Positions 8,742 to 18,383 are shown, numbered from the stretch's first letter. The stretch is DNA of 41,288 bases from Lentilactobacillus parafarraginis DSM 18390 = JCM 14109 (GCF_001435895.1 NZ_AZFZ01000005.1:1-41288); one strand, 5' to 3'. Program-made: numbers and translations. The notes: generated by a model not told the origin, from the sequence alone.

Positions 8742-8786
8742 ATTGACTGACTCCTCTTCTTTAATTAACCGTCATAAATTTGTTCA

Positions 8787-8817
8787 AACAAAAAAACCTG
8801 ACACGTTCTGCAGGTTT
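8787..8817 (-). terminator. Intrinsic terminator between secE and nusG
   Basis: On the minus strand AAACCTG (8811-8817) and CAGGTTT (8794-8800) form an exact 7-bp stem around a 10-base loop, continuing into a run of seven T. It lies 46 bases before the nusG ATG and 37 bases after the secE stop. It could be an attenuator that sets the nusG level relative to secE. Confidence 0.85.
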
Positions 8818-8853
8818 CAACATCTTAACTATATCAAAATTTTGCCTAAATGG

Positions 8854-9030
8854 CTATGCAAGAAATTTCAAGCCCCATTGGACAATGAAGTCAATGACGC
8901 CCAAAAAGATTGCCATGATAATGGATGTTCCCAGAACAGTACTGGTATCAGTCCGGGTTTGCTTAGCGTTAGGCCAAGTAACGACTTTCATTTCGTTCAC
9001 AACATTTTTTAAAAATTTCCAAAGTCTCAA
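8854..9030 (-). CDS. secE: Preprotein translocase subunit SecE
   Basis: SecE is the small clamp subunit of the SecYEG channel. The 58-residue protein has the short amphipathic helix (FLKNVVNEMKVVTWP) with the diagnostic V-x-W-P motif at residues 17-20, and one transmembrane helix (about residues 31-52, TVLGTSIIMAIFLGVIDFIV). The start is TTG at 9030 behind AAGGGG with a 7-base spacer. It lies 25 bases after rpmG, as is usual in Firmicutes. The length is typical for the single-span Gram-positive form. Confidence 0.96.
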   Translation of the reverse strand: MRLWKFLKNVVNEMKVVTWPNAKQTRTDTSTVLGTSIIMAIFLGVIDFIVQWGLKFLA

Positions 9031-9055
9031 ATCTGCGTCCCCTTACGTTGTTGTT

Positions 9056-9205
9056 TTAGCGCGTTTCCTTATGCAATGTATACTTACCGCAAAACTTGCA
9101 AAACTTATTTAGCTCCAGGCGTTTGGTTCGATTAGGGTTCGCCGGAATCGTGTAATTCCGGGATCCACAAACTGAACACGCCAGAGCAACCTTTTTCTGT
9201 GCCAT
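9056..9205 (-). CDS. rpmG: Ribosomal protein L33
   Basis: L33 is a small protein of the large ribosomal subunit near the E site. The 49-residue protein starts [19 protein letters not shown] and has two Cys-x-x-Cys pairs (C10/C13 and C36/C39), so it is the zinc-binding form rather than the Cys-free paralogue. The start ATG at 9205 follows GAGGAGGTGCCGCC. It has its own promoter inside the end of the sigma-factor gene and leads into secE. Confidence 0.96.
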   Translation of the reverse strand: MAQKKVALACSVCGSRNYTIPANPNRTKRLELNKFCKFCGKYTLHKETR

Positions 9206-9231
9206 GGCGGCACCTCCTCACAAGCATAGTA

Positions 9232-9260
9232 ATTCTAGCATTCTAAAGACAATCAGTCAA
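9232..9260 (-). promoter_or_regulatory. Promoter of rpmG-secE
   Basis: TTGACT (9255-9260), a 17-base spacer and TAGAAT (9232-9237) make one of the best sigma-A promoters in the window. The -35 box overlaps the last codon and stop of the sigma-factor gene (stop at 9257-9259), so rpmG-secE can be expressed independently of it. Confidence 0.85.
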
Positions 9261-9805
9261 TTGGACTCATTGTCAAATTTTCGTTTGCAGCGTTCATAAG
9301 CGTTCAAAAAACTTTTTTGGTCGATCAGCCCCGCCGACCCCTGAGCCAGTAATTCGGCGAACACATCCTGTTCCAACGGGGAACATTTTAGATACAAGTC
9401 GCGAAAGCTTTCTTTGAGAAGCATCGCAAACTCAGGGCTGTTAGCAGCCGAATCCTTTAACGTTGCGGCATAATAACCCAAGTTTTCATCAATGTATTTG
9501 GGCAGTTGGCGCGGCTGGCGTTTCTGAGCTTTATTTTTACGGACCAGATCAAAGAACCGGTTTTTCAAACTGGCTCTAAAAAACGTCCCAAACGTGATGC
9601 TTCGCTGATAGTCGTAGTGTTGAGCCGCTTTGAGGAGCACGATACTGGCCTCCTGGTCAAAATCATCGCGATCCATTCCATAAACGTAAAACATTTTATT
9701 GAATTTCCGCACTAACGGATGATACTGCTCAAACAGTTTCTTAAACGCTTGCTCATCCCCATCGGCCGCCATTCGAATCATTTTAAATTCTGCTTTCGTT
9801 GTCAT
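9257..9805 (-). CDS. SigH/ComX-like RNA polymerase sigma factor
   Basis: This is a sigma-70-family factor of 182 residues related to SigH of bacilli and the ComX-type factors of lactic acid bacteria, which in related species drive competence genes. Region 2 is at about residues 10-90: FEQYHPLVRKF, then MDRDDFDQEASIVLLKAAQHYD and FGTFFRASLKNRFFDLVRK. Region 4 is poorly conserved (about residues 130-180), without an obvious strong helix-turn-helix, as is usual in the lactobacillar members. The gene is in the SigH position between rae1 and rpmG. The ATG at 9805 follows AAGGGAAG with a rather long spacer. Whether it still drives competence in this strain cannot be judged here. Confidence 0.85.
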   Translation of the reverse strand: MTTKAEFKMIRMAADGDEQAFKKLFEQYHPLVRKFNKMFYVYGMDRDDFDQEASIVLLKAAQHYDYQRSITFGTFFRASLKNRFFDLVRKNKAQKRQPRQLPKYIDENLGYYAATLKDSAANSPEFAMLLKESFRDLYLKCSPLEQDVFAELLAQGSAGLIDQKSFLNAYERCKRKFDNESN

Positions 9806-9945
9806 CAGACACGCTTCCCTTCAGTTTGTAGATAATGGTTGAAAATTACACTACACGAAGGGTATTTACTGTCTCAAGCGAACCGGCGTTCAGGTTTCAT
9901 AAGCTTCACCTAGACCAATTGACTAATATTAATAACCTAATATTT

Positions 9946-10488
9946 TTATTGGTCATCTGGTTTGTGATTCATCAAATGATCCCGGAGCTTCTCCAGTGCC
10001 AATAATTGCTTTGGATCCCACGGGGTCTGACGAATCGCATGGGATTTATCGGTCATTTTTCGCGCTTCAAGGGCGACTTCCTGCTTCGCCCGTTTAACAT
10101 CCCCGAGCAATTCACGAGCAGGTATCCGAAGCGCCCCCGCCGAAAAGATTGTCCACTGTTCAGCCTGATCGCTCGTTGCCACAATCACTTGGGTAAACCG
10201 ATCCTGTTTCTGACGTGAGAGGGCTTCAATATAGCTGTCAGCCGTCTGATCCTTACTGGTCCAGACAATTTCCATATCAAATTTACGAAAACTCTTTGAA
10301 TTGCCAGGGACGTACATTGCGTCAAAGACGACAATCATGTTGACGTCACGATACTTTTTATACTCCGATAGCTCGGCCAACAGCTCATCTCTGGCATCAG
10401 CTAATCGGCCAGCCTGTTTAAGTTTGTTCAAGTGCGGCCAGTTGCCAATCATGTTGTAGGCATCAACGATTAATAAATTTTCCTTCAC
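9946..10488 (-). CDS. rae1: NYN-domain endoribonuclease Rae1/YacP
   Basis: This family (YacP, Rae1 in Bacillus subtilis) is a ribosome-associated endoribonuclease that cuts mRNAs in the A site. The 180-residue protein shows the NYN/PIN-like acidic residues in LLIVDAYNMIGNW near the N-terminus, VVFDAMYV (around residue 55) and VIVATSDQAEQ (about residues 97-107). The start is GTG at 10488 behind GGTGGG. It follows rlmB by 15 bases in the conserved order mrnC-rlmB-rae1-sigH. The 140 bases after its stop hold no gene; they should contain the promoter of the sigma factor, which is not clear by eye. Confidence 0.93.
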   Translation of the reverse strand: MKENLLIVDAYNMIGNWPHLNKLKQAGRLADARDELLAELSEYKKYRDVNMIVVFDAMYVPGNSKSFRKFDMEIVWTSKDQTADSYIEALSRQKQDRFTQVIVATSDQAEQWTIFSAGALRIPARELLGDVKRAKQEVALEARKMTDKSHAIRQTPWDPKQLLALEKLRDHLMNHKPDDQ

Positions 10489-10503
10489 AATTGCCCACCA
10501 ACT

Positions 10504-11277
10504 TTACTTTTTTGCCAACGGATGCCGCGAATTAAATCCCTGATAGATTAAAATGCTGGCAGCAACACTGGCATTAAGACTTTGGATATCGCCAACCATC
10601 GGGATCGTCAGCATTTCGTCCACCTGTTTTTTAAGCAGTGGTGAAATTCCCTTGCCTTCATTGCCAATCACGACAGCAACCGCTCCCTTGGCGTTCCACT
10701 GCCGATAATCGGTGCCGGAAATATCGGTACCGAAAACCCACACACCGCGTTCCTTCAATTCCTTGATGGTTGCTGACAGGTTGGTAACCCGGGCAACCGG
10801 CACCCGTTCAATCGCGCCGGCAGAGGTTTTCGCCACCGTCGCGGTTAACCCAACCGCCCGGTGCTTGGGAATAATCACGCCGGTCACGCCAGCCGCGTCA
10901 GCGGTTCGAATGATCGAGCCGAGATTGTGGGGATCTTCAATGTTATCGAGAATGACAAAGAACGGATCGGTATCATGGCGCTTCGCATTCTCAAATAAAT
11001 CATCCAGCGTGGCGTACTCAAAGGCGGCAACCGACAGAACCACGCCCTGATGATTCTGAGAATGGGTAAGCCGATCCAGCTTCTGCTTTGGCACTTCAGA
11101 AACCACCAACCGTTGTTTTTTGGCCAGCTTTAAAATCTCCGACACAATGTTGTCATCCTTTTTAATTCCGGTTTGAATAAATAATTTGTTAAGCGGATTA
11201 TCGCTCTTTAACGCGGCAACAACCGGATGTCTGCCGATAATAAACTCTTCATTTTCCTGTTCCTGATCATGCTTCAT
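10504..11277 (-). CDS. rlmB: 23S rRNA (guanosine-2'-O)-methyltransferase RlmB
   Basis: RlmB methylates the 2'-O of G2251 in the peptidyl-transferase loop of 23S rRNA using S-adenosylmethionine. The 257-residue protein has the N-terminal substrate-binding domain (starting with the GRHPVVAAL motif) and the SpoU/TrmD-type knotted domain with [21 protein letters not shown] (motif 1), [12 protein letters not shown] (motif 2) and [18 protein letters not shown] (motif 3). Its ATG overlaps the end of mrnC by 11 bases, so the two are translationally coupled. Confidence 0.97.
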   Translation of the reverse strand: MKHDQEQENEEFIIGRHPVVAALKSDNPLNKLFIQTGIKKDDNIVSEILKLAKKQRLVVSEVPKQKLDRLTHSQNHQGVVLSVAAFEYATLDDLFENAKRHDTDPFFVILDNIEDPHNLGSIIRTADAAGVTGVIIPKHRAVGLTATVAKTSAGAIERVPVARVTNLSATIKELKERGVWVFGTDISGTDYRQWNAKGAVAVVIGNEGKGISPLLKKQVDEMLTIPMVGDIQSLNASVAASILIYQGFNSRHPLAKK

Positions 11278-11677
11278 GTTTTAAGTTCCCGCTTTCTACC
11301 TGGTTAATGCACCAGTTTGCAATTTCCTTCATTCGATCATTTTGATCACTTAGGCAAAGGTACCCGAAAACGGCTTCAAACCCCGTCGAAATCCGATAAG
11401 TAATCACATCGGTATTCTTAGCGTGGGTGTGACTCTTGGCGTTACGGCCGCGTTTAAAATAGTCCCACTCCGTATTTGATAGTAGGTCAGCGTTGGCCAT
11501 TAGCTCAATCAGCGCGGCCTGTGCCTTGGCTGACACGTACTTAGTCGCCACATGCTGCAAGCGCGTGGGTTTGGCAATTCCGTGCTCAATGAGGTGCCGC
11601 CGAATGAAAACTTCGTAGGCCGCGTCGCCCATGTATGCCAACGCAATGCCGTTCAACTGTGCAAATTCATCTGCCAT
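11267..11677 (-). CDS. mrnC: Mini-ribonuclease III
   Basis: Mini-III is a dimeric RNase III domain without a dsRNA-binding domain; it matures the 3' and 5' ends of 23S rRNA. The 136-residue protein has the catalytic helix with the acidic signature [16 protein letters not shown] (residues 14-29) and the [14 protein letters not shown] segment near residues 75-88. The ATG at 11677 follows AAAGGAATAAT. It is nine bases after cysS and overlaps rlmB, a gene pair conserved in Firmicutes. Confidence 0.96.
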   Translation of the reverse strand: MADEFAQLNGIALAYMGDAAYEVFIRRHLIEHGIAKPTRLQHVATKYVSAKAQAALIELMANADLLSNTEWDYFKRGRNAKSHTHAKNTDVITYRISTGFEAVFGYLCLSDQNDRMKEIANWCINQVESGNLKHEA

Positions 11678-11686
11678 GTCTGGTTA

Positions 11687-13093
11687 TTATTCCTTTCTAA
11701 ACCGGGTTCCCTGAGGCGTGTCTTCAAGAATCACACCGCGGGCTTTTAAAGATTCTCTGATTTCATCACTGCGAATAAAGTCCTTGTTTGCCCGGGCCCG
11801 TTCACGTTCATGAATCAAATCCCAAATCTCCTCATCCTTTAATTCACTTTGTTCAAGCTTAATGCCGAAGATCGAAGATAGTTCAGTCAGCGTGTTAATA
11901 ATAAATTGCAGACTGTTTTGGAAAACAATATCGCGTTCACTGTACATGTTGGCAAATTTGACAAGTTCATATACCGCGGCAATCCCGTTTTGCACGTTAA
12001 AATCGTCATCCATGGCGTCGGTGAAGTCCGCAATAATTTGACGAACTTCCTGCTCAACTTTCGGATCACTGCCCGCCTCCGCGTTATGCAGGCGGTAAGT
12101 CAGATTATTAAAGCCGGTTTGCAGCTTCTTTAAGTTGCTTGAAGCTTCCTGAACACTTGCCTGGCTGTATTGAATTGGCCGGCGATAATGGGTGGTCGAC
12201 ATTAATAGCCGAATAACCTGCCCGTCAACCCGTTTCAGCAAATCATGAACCGTCACGAAGTTTCCGAGTGACTTACTCATCTTTTCGTTATCTTCACCAA
12301 TTGTGACGAACCCATTGTGCATCCAGTATTTGACAAACGTCTGGTGGGTTCTGGCTTCACTTTGAGCGCGTTCATTTTCATGATGGGGAAAAATCAAGTC
12401 TTCACCGCCGCCGTGTATATCCAACGTGTTGCCGAGGTATTTCATCGACATTACAGAACATTCAATGTGCCATCCAGGCCGGCCCTTTCCCCAGGGCGAA
12501 TCCCAGGAAATTTCATCACCCTTGGATTTCTTCCAGAGGGCAAAATCAATCGGGTCTTCCTTTTGAGCGAACTCGCCCTTTTCAACGTGTTGACTAGCCC
12601 CAACTTCCAGCTGATCGACATCGATATGGGGAAGTGCACCATAGGAGGGAAATTTACGGGCCCGATAATAAACGTTACCGTCAACATTGTAAGCGTAACC
12701 CTGATCTTCCAAGTTTTTCACAAAATCAATGATTTCTGGAATATTTTCAGTGGCCCTTGGATGAACCACATTCTTGGAAATGTTAAGCGCGGCGGTATCC
12801 TGCATGAATGCATGAATGTACTTTTCGGCGATGGCCTCAACGGTTGTATGATTTTCACGGGCAGCATTAATCATCTTGTCATCAACATCGGTAAAGTTGG
12901 AAACGTAATTAACCTTATATCCACGGTATTCCAAGTATCTGCGAATGGTGTCAAAGGCAATCGCACTTCTGGCATTGCCAATGTGGATATAGTTGTAGAC
13001 AGTTGGGCCACAGACATACATATTAACAACGCCGGGGGTAACGGGTTCAAATTCTTCTTTTTGTCGTGTGAGCGTATTATAAATCTGCAACAT
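11687..13093 (-). CDS. cysS: Cysteinyl-tRNA synthetase
   Basis: This class I enzyme charges tRNA-Cys with cysteine. The 468-residue protein has the zinc-site Cys in [17 protein letters not shown], which also includes the HIGH-type signature HIGN, further metal ligands in [10 protein letters not shown] and [10 protein letters not shown], and the KMSKS signature in EKMSKSLGN. The C-terminal helical domain recognises the tRNA. The ATG follows AAAGGAATTAGAC. A promoter at 13120-13148 and the gltX terminator upstream suggest that cysS starts its own transcription unit with mrnC, rlmB and rae1. No T-box leader fits in the roughly 30-base untranslated region. Confidence 0.98.
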   Translation of the reverse strand: MLQIYNTLTRQKEEFEPVTPGVVNMYVCGPTVYNYIHIGNARSAIAFDTIRRYLEYRGYKVNYVSNFTDVDDKMINAARENHTTVEAIAEKYIHAFMQDTAALNISKNVVHPRATENIPEIIDFVKNLEDQGYAYNVDGNVYYRARKFPSYGALPHIDVDQLEVGASQHVEKGEFAQKEDPIDFALWKKSKGDEISWDSPWGKGRPGWHIECSVMSMKYLGNTLDIHGGGEDLIFPHHENERAQSEARTHQTFVKYWMHNGFVTIGEDNEKMSKSLGNFVTVHDLLKRVDGQVIRLLMSTTHYRRPIQYSQASVQEASSNLKKLQTGFNNLTYRLHNAEAGSDPKVEQEVRQIIADFTDAMDDDFNVQNGIAAVYELVKFANMYSERDIVFQNSLQFIINTLTELSSIFGIKLEQSELKDEEIWDLIHERERARANKDFIRSDEIRESLKARGVILEDTPQGTRFRKE

Positions 13094-13119
13094 GTCTAAT
13101 TCCTTTCTTGATTCGTCAT

Positions 13120-13148
13120 TATATAAGAAATGATAGCATAGTTTTCAA
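13120..13148 (-). promoter_or_regulatory. Promoter of the cysS operon
   Basis: TTGAAA (13143-13148), 17 bases and TATATA (13120-13125, continuing TATATAAT) lie on the minus strand about 27 bases before the cysS start. Confidence 0.6.
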
Positions 13149-13180
13149 TTATTTTTTCACTATTGCCCACTCACTATACT

Positions 13181-13210
13181 AAAAGGTCTCGTCGAAAATT
13201 CAACGAGACC
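13181..13210 (-). terminator. Terminator of gltX
   Basis: GGTCTCGT and ACGAGACC form an exact 8-bp stem (13203-13210 with 13185-13192) followed by TTTT on the minus strand, 30 bases after the gltX stop. Confidence 0.85.
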
Positions 13211-13240
13211 AATTAATTTAAAAATATTTTTTATAAATAA

Positions 13241-14731
13241 TTATTTATTAATTTGATTCAACGTCTGCTTAATATGTTGAACGGCCTTTTGCTTACCAAC
13301 CAATTCAACTGATTCTGGTAATTCTGGTCCGTGCATCTCGTGAGTGACCGCAATTCGAATTGGCATCCACAATTGGCGGCCCTTAATCCCAGTATCCTTT
13401 TGAATTGCTTTAATTGTGTGGAAAATTTCAACGGCGTCAAAATAGTCCAACTTCTGAATTCGCTGCAGGAATTCATTCAACACAACTGGAGCGGTGTCGT
13501 TAGAAATTTCAGCCAACGCATCACCACTGACCTCTTCGGGTTCTTCAAAGAACACGGAAGCCATGTCGTTAATTTGGGCCATATAACTCATTTCCCGCTT
13601 ATAAAGGTTGATTAACTGCCGGGCCCACTCAATGGTTTTGGCATCCGGATTTTCCGGAATGTTGCCCTTTTTAATCAACTGACGGAGAGCCAAGTCCATG
13701 ATGGTGCTGTCATCGGCAGCCTTGACATACTGGTTGTTAATCCATTCCAACTTCTTTGAATCGAACTTGGCGGGTGACTTACTCAACCGCTTTTCATCAT
13801 ACATCTTAATGAACTGCTTCTTGTTGAAGATTTCGTCTTCACCAACTGGTGACCAGCCCAATAAGAGAATGAAGTTAAACATCGCGTCCGGCAAGTAGCC
13901 CAAATTACGATACTGTTCAATAAATTGAAGCACTGATTCATCACGTTTACTGAGCTTTTTGCCGGTGTCAGCACTAATAATCAGGCTCATGTGGCCAAAT
14001 TGAGGTGCCTGCCAACCAAAAGCTTCGTAAATCATCAATTGCTTGGGGGTGTTGGCAACGTGGTCATCGCCACGAAAGACATGGCTGATTTTCATCATAT
14101 GGTCATCAACCACCACGGCAAAGTTATAGGTTGGGGTGCCGTCACGTTTGGCAATGACAAAGTCGCCGCCTATGGTATCCGAATTAAATGACACGTTTCC
14201 CTTAACAATGTCGTCCCAAGCATAGTCATGATCCTTTGGTACGCGGAACCGGATCACTGGCTTTAAACCCTTAGCCTTCGCGGCATCGATCGCCTGCTGC
14301 TTTTCTTCGTCGCTCATGCCTTCATATTCATATTCGTAATGGGGCATTTCACCACGGGCCTTTTGGGCATCGCGGTCAGCGGTTAATTCTTCCTCAGTCC
14401 GGTATGAATAATAAGCCTTTCCCTCATCCAAAAGTTGCTGGAGCAGGGGCTGATAAATATCGTTTCGTTCGGATTGCCGATAGGGACCAAAGTCGCCACC
14501 AACGTCGGGACCTTCATCCCAGTCCAATCCCAACCACTTCAGGTTTTCTAATTGACTCTTTTCACCGTCAGCAACGTTTCGTTTTGTATCGGTATCTTCG
14601 ATTCGAATGATGAATTTACCCTTGTTGTGACGGGCAAATAAATAGTTAAAAATGGCTGTTCGTGCGTTCCCGATATGCAAGTGGCCGGTTGGGCTTGGCG
14701 CATATCGAACTCGAATTGCATTGTTTGCCAA
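13241..14731 (-). CDS. gltX: Glutamyl-tRNA synthetase
   Basis: This class I enzyme charges tRNA-Glu; in bacteria lacking GlnRS it also misacylates tRNA-Gln for the amidotransferase route. The 496-residue protein has [17 protein letters not shown] with the HIGH-type motif at residues 17-20 and KLSKRDES as the KMSKS motif, followed by the alpha-helical anticodon-binding domain. The start is TTG at 14731 behind AGAGG. The gene sits between the PIN-TRAM gene and cysS, the standard order, with a terminator on either side. Confidence 0.98.
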   Translation of the reverse strand: MANNAIRVRYAPSPTGHLHIGNARTAIFNYLFARHNKGKFIIRIEDTDTKRNVADGEKSQLENLKWLGLDWDEGPDVGGDFGPYRQSERNDIYQPLLQQLLDEGKAYYSYRTEEELTADRDAQKARGEMPHYEYEYEGMSDEEKQQAIDAAKAKGLKPVIRFRVPKDHDYAWDDIVKGNVSFNSDTIGGDFVIAKRDGTPTYNFAVVVDDHMMKISHVFRGDDHVANTPKQLMIYEAFGWQAPQFGHMSLIISADTGKKLSKRDESVLQFIEQYRNLGYLPDAMFNFILLLGWSPVGEDEIFNKKQFIKMYDEKRLSKSPAKFDSKKLEWINNQYVKAADDSTIMDLALRQLIKKGNIPENPDAKTIEWARQLINLYKREMSYMAQINDMASVFFEEPEEVSGDALAEISNDTAPVVLNEFLQRIQKLDYFDAVEIFHTIKAIQKDTGIKGRQLWMPIRIAVTHEMHGPELPESVELVGKQKAVQHIKQTLNQINK

Positions 14732-14920
14732 AGTATCAGCGCCTCTTTCTAAAGTTTAATTCAAATTTTGTCAGCATTTTAAGTTTACAATGAAGTCACC
14801 AAAAAATAAAGCCAAGGTCGTTAATAAAACGGCTGCCGGGAAAAATCAAGTCAATAACAGATGACCAGCCAGATCGTTTAAACACCCAAAATTTATCGTT
14901 TCCAAGCCTGTACTGGTCGG

Positions 14921-14960
14921 AAAAAAGGATTGACGCAGTTGAAACCACATCAATCCCTTA
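14921..14960 (-). terminator. Terminator of the PIN-TRAM gene
   Basis: On the minus strand AAGGGATTGATG (14949-14960) pairs with CGTCAATCCTT (14925-14935) with one bulged G, followed by a T run of six. It lies about 30 bases after the stop at 14992. The remaining stretch up to gltX (14732-14920) should carry the gltX promoter; TTGATT-17-TATTAA near 14810-14850 is the best candidate, at low confidence. Confidence 0.75.
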
Positions 14961-14991
14961 AATCATTCAAAATGGTGATCACATCATCAGC

Positions 14992-16191
14992 TTACCGGTT
15001 TCCCGAATTCTTACGCTTATTGTTCTTTTGTTTGCCGTTAGAGTTGCTATTGTTGCTATTACCGTTGTTATCATTCTTATCAGTAATGTTTTTGGTTGAA
15101 TGTTCCGGCCGGGCAAAAATCATCTTGCCGGCGTCGGTTTGAATGGCGCTGGTAACCACCACGTCAATATGCTGATTAAAGAAGTACCGACCATCTTCAA
15201 CGACGACCATGGTGCCGTCATCCAGGTAGGCAACCCCTTGCTGACGTTCAGTTCCGTTTTTGACAACCATGACGTTGAGCTTTTGTCCCGGCAAAATTTT
15301 CTGTCGCAAAGACGTTGCCAAGGCGTTGATGTTCAGCACCTTCACATTTTGAAACTGAATCACCTTGTTAAGGTTATAGTCGTTGGTGACGATGACGCCA
15401 TCAACATCCTTAGCTAACTGAATGAGCTTGGTATCAACCTCATCAATGTCTTCGTAGTCCTTGTTGTAGATTTCGATCGGAATCAAGTCTTCATTTTGAA
15501 GCTTGTTCAAAATATCCAGCCCCCGGCGACCACGAACGCGTTTAACGCTGTCGCTGGAATCGGCAATATACTGAAGTTCATACAGAACGAATTTTGGAAC
15601 CAACAGCGTTCCCTCAACAAATCCGGTCTTAATGACATCGTAAATCCGCCCATCAATCAAAATATTGGTGTCCAAAATTTTGTAATGATGGTAATTATCA
15701 TCAACCGGTTTATCAATAATCTTTTCGCCCGGTTCCTTTGTTGCTTCCGAACGGCGCCGAAATTGAAAGGCTTTGCGCCACCGATCGCTCTGTGTATTTC
15801 CAAGCCGAAACCCAAAGTAGCCCAAAATCAACATTAAAATAATCGGAATCATTGTGTTCATGAAGAACGTGTTGCTTCTAAAGAAAACAATTGAAATTAA
15901 CACGGCCAACACTAACCCAATGATCAGTCCCAAGATCCCAAACAACAGCGAAATTGGCCGTTGGTTGGTCAAGCGCGACTCAAAACGGTCGAATAGTTTA
16001 AGGACATAATTACCGGTCAATAATGAAATAAGATAAAAAATAATGGCGCCAACAATTGCATTCGTGATGACATTATTAACCAGCGTTCCGTAACTCACCT
16101 GCAGGATCAGCCAGATCAATCGGAAATAACTCGCTCCGATCGCGGCTCCGGCAAGTGTAAATACAAGTTGAACAATTCTCTTTCGTTTCAA
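14992..16191 (-). CDS. PIN and TRAM domain membrane protein (YacL family)
   Basis: This 399-residue protein belongs to the YacL group, a membrane-anchored PIN-domain nuclease with a TRAM RNA-binding domain; its target is unknown. Four hydrophobic helices occupy residues 7-145. The PIN domain begins at LDTNILIDGRIYDV and contains the acidic residues DEVDTKLIQLAKDVDGVIVTNDYNLN. The TRAM domain follows (KLNVMVVKNGTERQQGVAYLDDGTMVVVE). The last 30 residues are an Asn/Ser/Lys/Gly-rich tail, probably disordered. The start is TTG at 16191 behind GGGTGG. It is 23 bases after radA, the usual neighbour. Confidence 0.93.
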   Translation of the reverse strand: MKRKRIVQLVFTLAGAAIGASYFRLIWLILQVSYGTLVNNVITNAIVGAIIFYLISLLTGNYVLKLFDRFESRLTNQRPISLLFGILGLIIGLVLAVLISIVFFRSNTFFMNTMIPIILMLILGYFGFRLGNTQSDRWRKAFQFRRRSEATKEPGEKIIDKPVDDNYHHYKILDTNILIDGRIYDVIKTGFVEGTLLVPKFVLYELQYIADSSDSVKRVRGRRGLDILNKLQNEDLIPIEIYNKDYEDIDEVDTKLIQLAKDVDGVIVTNDYNLNKVIQFQNVKVLNINALATSLRQKILPGQKLNVMVVKNGTERQQGVAYLDDGTMVVVEDGRYFFNQHIDVVVTSAIQTDAGKMIFARPEHSTKNITDKNDNNGNSNNSNSNGKQKNNKRKNSGNR

Positions 16192-16214
16192 TTTTCCACC
16201 CTCTTTTCTCTATT

Positions 16215-17588
16215 CTAACCCAACGCAAGCTTCAGTGCTTGAGACAATGTGGCAACGCCGACAACTTCAATGCCCGTCGGCGGGGTCCATCCCTGGAGAT
16301 TGTTTGCAGGAACCAAGACCCGTTTAAATCCTAACTTGTGGGCTTCTGATACCCGCTGTTCGATTCGCGTTACCCGGCGAATTTCGCCAGTTAGGCCAAG
16401 CTCGCCCACATAACACTCGGTCGGGCTGGTCCCCCGATTTTTGTAGGAAGACGCAATACTGACGGCGGTTGCCAAATCAATCGCCGGTTCGTCAAGTTTA
16501 ACACCCCCGGCTGCTTTAAGATAGGCGTCCTGATTTTGAAGGAGTAAACCGGCCCGTTTCTCAAGGACAGCCATAATCAGTGACACCCGATTGCGATCCA
16601 GGCCGGTTGCCGTGCGGGTCGCATTTCCGAACACCGACGCGGTCACTAATGCCTGAATTTCAACCAGGATTGGCCGGGTTCCTTCCATTGAAACCACAAT
16701 GGCCGAACCAGTGGCGTCCTTGAGCCGCTCCTCCAAAAAAATCTCTGAAGGATTGGTAACCTCATGCAGGCCGTCGGTTAACATCTCAAAGACGCCAAGC
16801 TCATTAGTAGATCCGAAACGATTTTTGACCGTTCGCAAAATTCGGTAGGAATGGTGGAGATCCCCTTCGAAGTACAATACCGTATCAACCATGTGCTCCA
16901 AAATCTTTGGTCCGGCAATCGCGCCGCCCTTTGTCACGTGGCCAACCACAAAAATTGTAATTCCCTGACCCTTGGCAATGTTCATCAGGTCAGCGGTCAC
17001 TTCACGAATTTGGGCAACGGATCCGGTAGCCGACTGAAGCTCCGGAATCTGCATCGTTTGAACGGAGTCGATGATGACCGCGTCGGGTTTCATGTCGTTA
17101 ATGGTTGCCTTAATCACGTTCATATCGGTTTCTGGGAAAACGTACAACTGACTGCTGTCAACATCGAGGCGTTCGGCGCGCATCTTAATTTGGCTGGCAC
17201 TTTCTTCTCCTGAAACATAGAGGATCTTCCCCGTCTTACTGAGCTGCCCGGACACTTGCAGCATCAGCGTTGATTTGCCAATGCCGGGATCGCCGCCGAT
17301 TAAAATCAGTGAGTCCGGGACAACCCCGCCGCCCAAAACCCGATTGAGTTCTTCCATACCGGTTTTAAATCGTGGTTCACTTTGGAAACTCACCTTATCC
17401 AGCGGCTCGGGCTTAACGCTTCTACCACCCGCAGTTGCTCGAAGGGTCGTGGTTGAGGCCTTGACTGTGGGCGCAACAGTTTCTTCAACCAATGTATTCC
17501 ACTCATTACAATTGGGACACCGCCCAAGGTAACGCGGTGAAATGTAGCCACAATTTTGGCATACAAATTGAGTCTTAACTTTCGCCAA
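16215..17588 (-). CDS. radA: DNA repair protein RadA/Sms
   Basis: RadA is a RecA-like, DnaB-like ATPase that promotes branch migration in recombination repair and natural transformation. The 457-residue protein has an N-terminal zinc finger (C10, C13, C24, C27), the Walker A box [10 protein letters not shown], the RadA-specific [15 protein letters not shown] motif, and a C-terminal Lon-like domain (from about residue 300). The start is TTG at 17588 behind AAGGAG with a 7-base spacer. It is 96 bases after the dUTPase gene and leads into the PIN-TRAM gene. Confidence 0.97.
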   Translation of the reverse strand: MAKVKTQFVCQNCGYISPRYLGRCPNCNEWNTLVEETVAPTVKASTTTLRATAGGRSVKPEPLDKVSFQSEPRFKTGMEELNRVLGGGVVPDSLILIGGDPGIGKSTLMLQVSGQLSKTGKILYVSGEESASQIKMRAERLDVDSSQLYVFPETDMNVIKATINDMKPDAVIIDSVQTMQIPELQSATGSVAQIREVTADLMNIAKGQGITIFVVGHVTKGGAIAGPKILEHMVDTVLYFEGDLHHSYRILRTVKNRFGSTNELGVFEMLTDGLHEVTNPSEIFLEERLKDATGSAIVVSMEGTRPILVEIQALVTASVFGNATRTATGLDRNRVSLIMAVLEKRAGLLLQNQDAYLKAAGGVKLDEPAIDLATAVSIASSYKNRGTSPTECYVGELGLTGEIRRVTRIEQRVSEAHKLGFKRVLVPANNLQGWTPPTGIEVVGVATLSQALKLALG

Positions 17589-17684
17589 TCAAATTCTCCT
17601 TTACACTTTGCTTGTTACTTTAATTTTATCACGTTAACCGGTCATCATAACTGGTAAAGACCGGTTTTAACCGGTTCTTATACT

Positions 17685-18227
17685 TTATCGACCAGAGGAA
17701 CCGAAGCCGCCCTGGCGCGTTTTTTGCTTAGCGCTGTCATCAGAATCCGCTAACAGATAAGGCATAAAGATTCCCTGGGCCACCCGCTCACCCTTTTTGA
17801 TGTGGGTATCGGCAATTCCAAAATTGAGGATCTGAACAAAGATCTCACCCTCATTACCGGTGTTATTATAGTAGTCGGCATCAATCACGCCAATGCCATT
17901 TGGAATCACCAATCCCCGCTTCAATGGATTACTGGACCGATTGGCAATCACAAGCACCTCATTTGGCTGCATGTACGCCTTAATCCCGGTTGGGATCAAA
18001 TAGGGTTTTAAAATCTTTTTGGCGCGTTCTAGACTCGCGTCACTAGTGGTCTTTTGGTGCTTAATGGCCCACAAAACCTTTAGGAAGTCCCTCTTCCAAA
18101 TGGACGGGATTGTCATATCAACGGCACTTTGAAAGTCGTATCCGGCGGCATTTTTCGTCGTTCGGAAGGGCAGTGTCAGATCGGCATCCTGATATTTTGA
18201 AACAATTTCAAACCCACGATTTATCAT
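17685..18227 (-). CDS. dut: dUTP diphosphatase
   Basis: The enzyme hydrolyses dUTP to dUMP and keeps uracil out of DNA. All five trimeric dUTPase motifs are present in order: AGYDFQSA (1), NRSSNPLKRGLVIPNG (2), GVIDADYYNNTGNEGE (3, with the catalytic Asp), GERVAQGIF (4) and the glycine-rich C-terminal TRQGGFGSSGR (5). At 180 residues it is longer than the 145-150 of the classic form, because of an extra helical stretch of about 30 residues between motifs 1 and 2 (WKRDFLKVLWAIKHQK and on). The same arrangement is common in lactobacilli. It precedes radA in the same direction. Confidence 0.95.
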   Translation of the reverse strand: MINRGFEIVSKYQDADLTLPFRTTKNAAGYDFQSAVDMTIPSIWKRDFLKVLWAIKHQKTTSDASLERAKKILKPYLIPTGIKAYMQPNEVLVIANRSSNPLKRGLVIPNGIGVIDADYYNNTGNEGEIFVQILNFGIADTHIKKGERVAQGIFMPYLLADSDDSAKQKTRQGGFGSSGR

Positions 18228-18306
18228 TTTATCAAACTCCCTTTTACATTTTTAGCTCCATTCAGTATAAACTATATTTAGGGGGATTTGTTTGGCAAAT
18301 TAAAGT

Positions 18307-18335
18307 TTGACAAATTCACTCAAGAACGCCAGAAT
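18307..18335 (+). promoter_or_regulatory. Promoter of rpiA
   Basis: TTGACA (18307-18312), 17 bases and CAGAAT (18330-18335) precede the rpiA start by about 50 bases. Confidence 0.6.
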
Positions 18336-18383
18336 AATGGTAGGTAAAACCTTTAAGCAATCGAAAATGAAAGGAACTTTGTG

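Noticed and set aside
8743-9112. Two plus-strand open frames opposite nusG-secE-rpmG
   Set aside because: They are antisense to secE and rpmG, both of which have clear family motifs and ribosome binding sites on the minus strand.
12317-13099. 260-codon open frame on the plus strand
   Set aside because: It lies entirely antisense to cysS, which has intact HIGH and KMSKS motifs. No ribosome binding site of note and no recognisable domain.
13094-13240. T-box leader before cysS
   Set aside because: The leader from the promoter to ATG is only about 30 bases and lacks the AGGGUGGNACCGCG box. gltX likewise shows no T-box.
17656-17685. AACCGGTT repeats between dut and radA
   Set aside because: ACCGGTT/AACCGGT could form a short hairpin, but the loop is too short and no T run follows, so I do not call a terminator.
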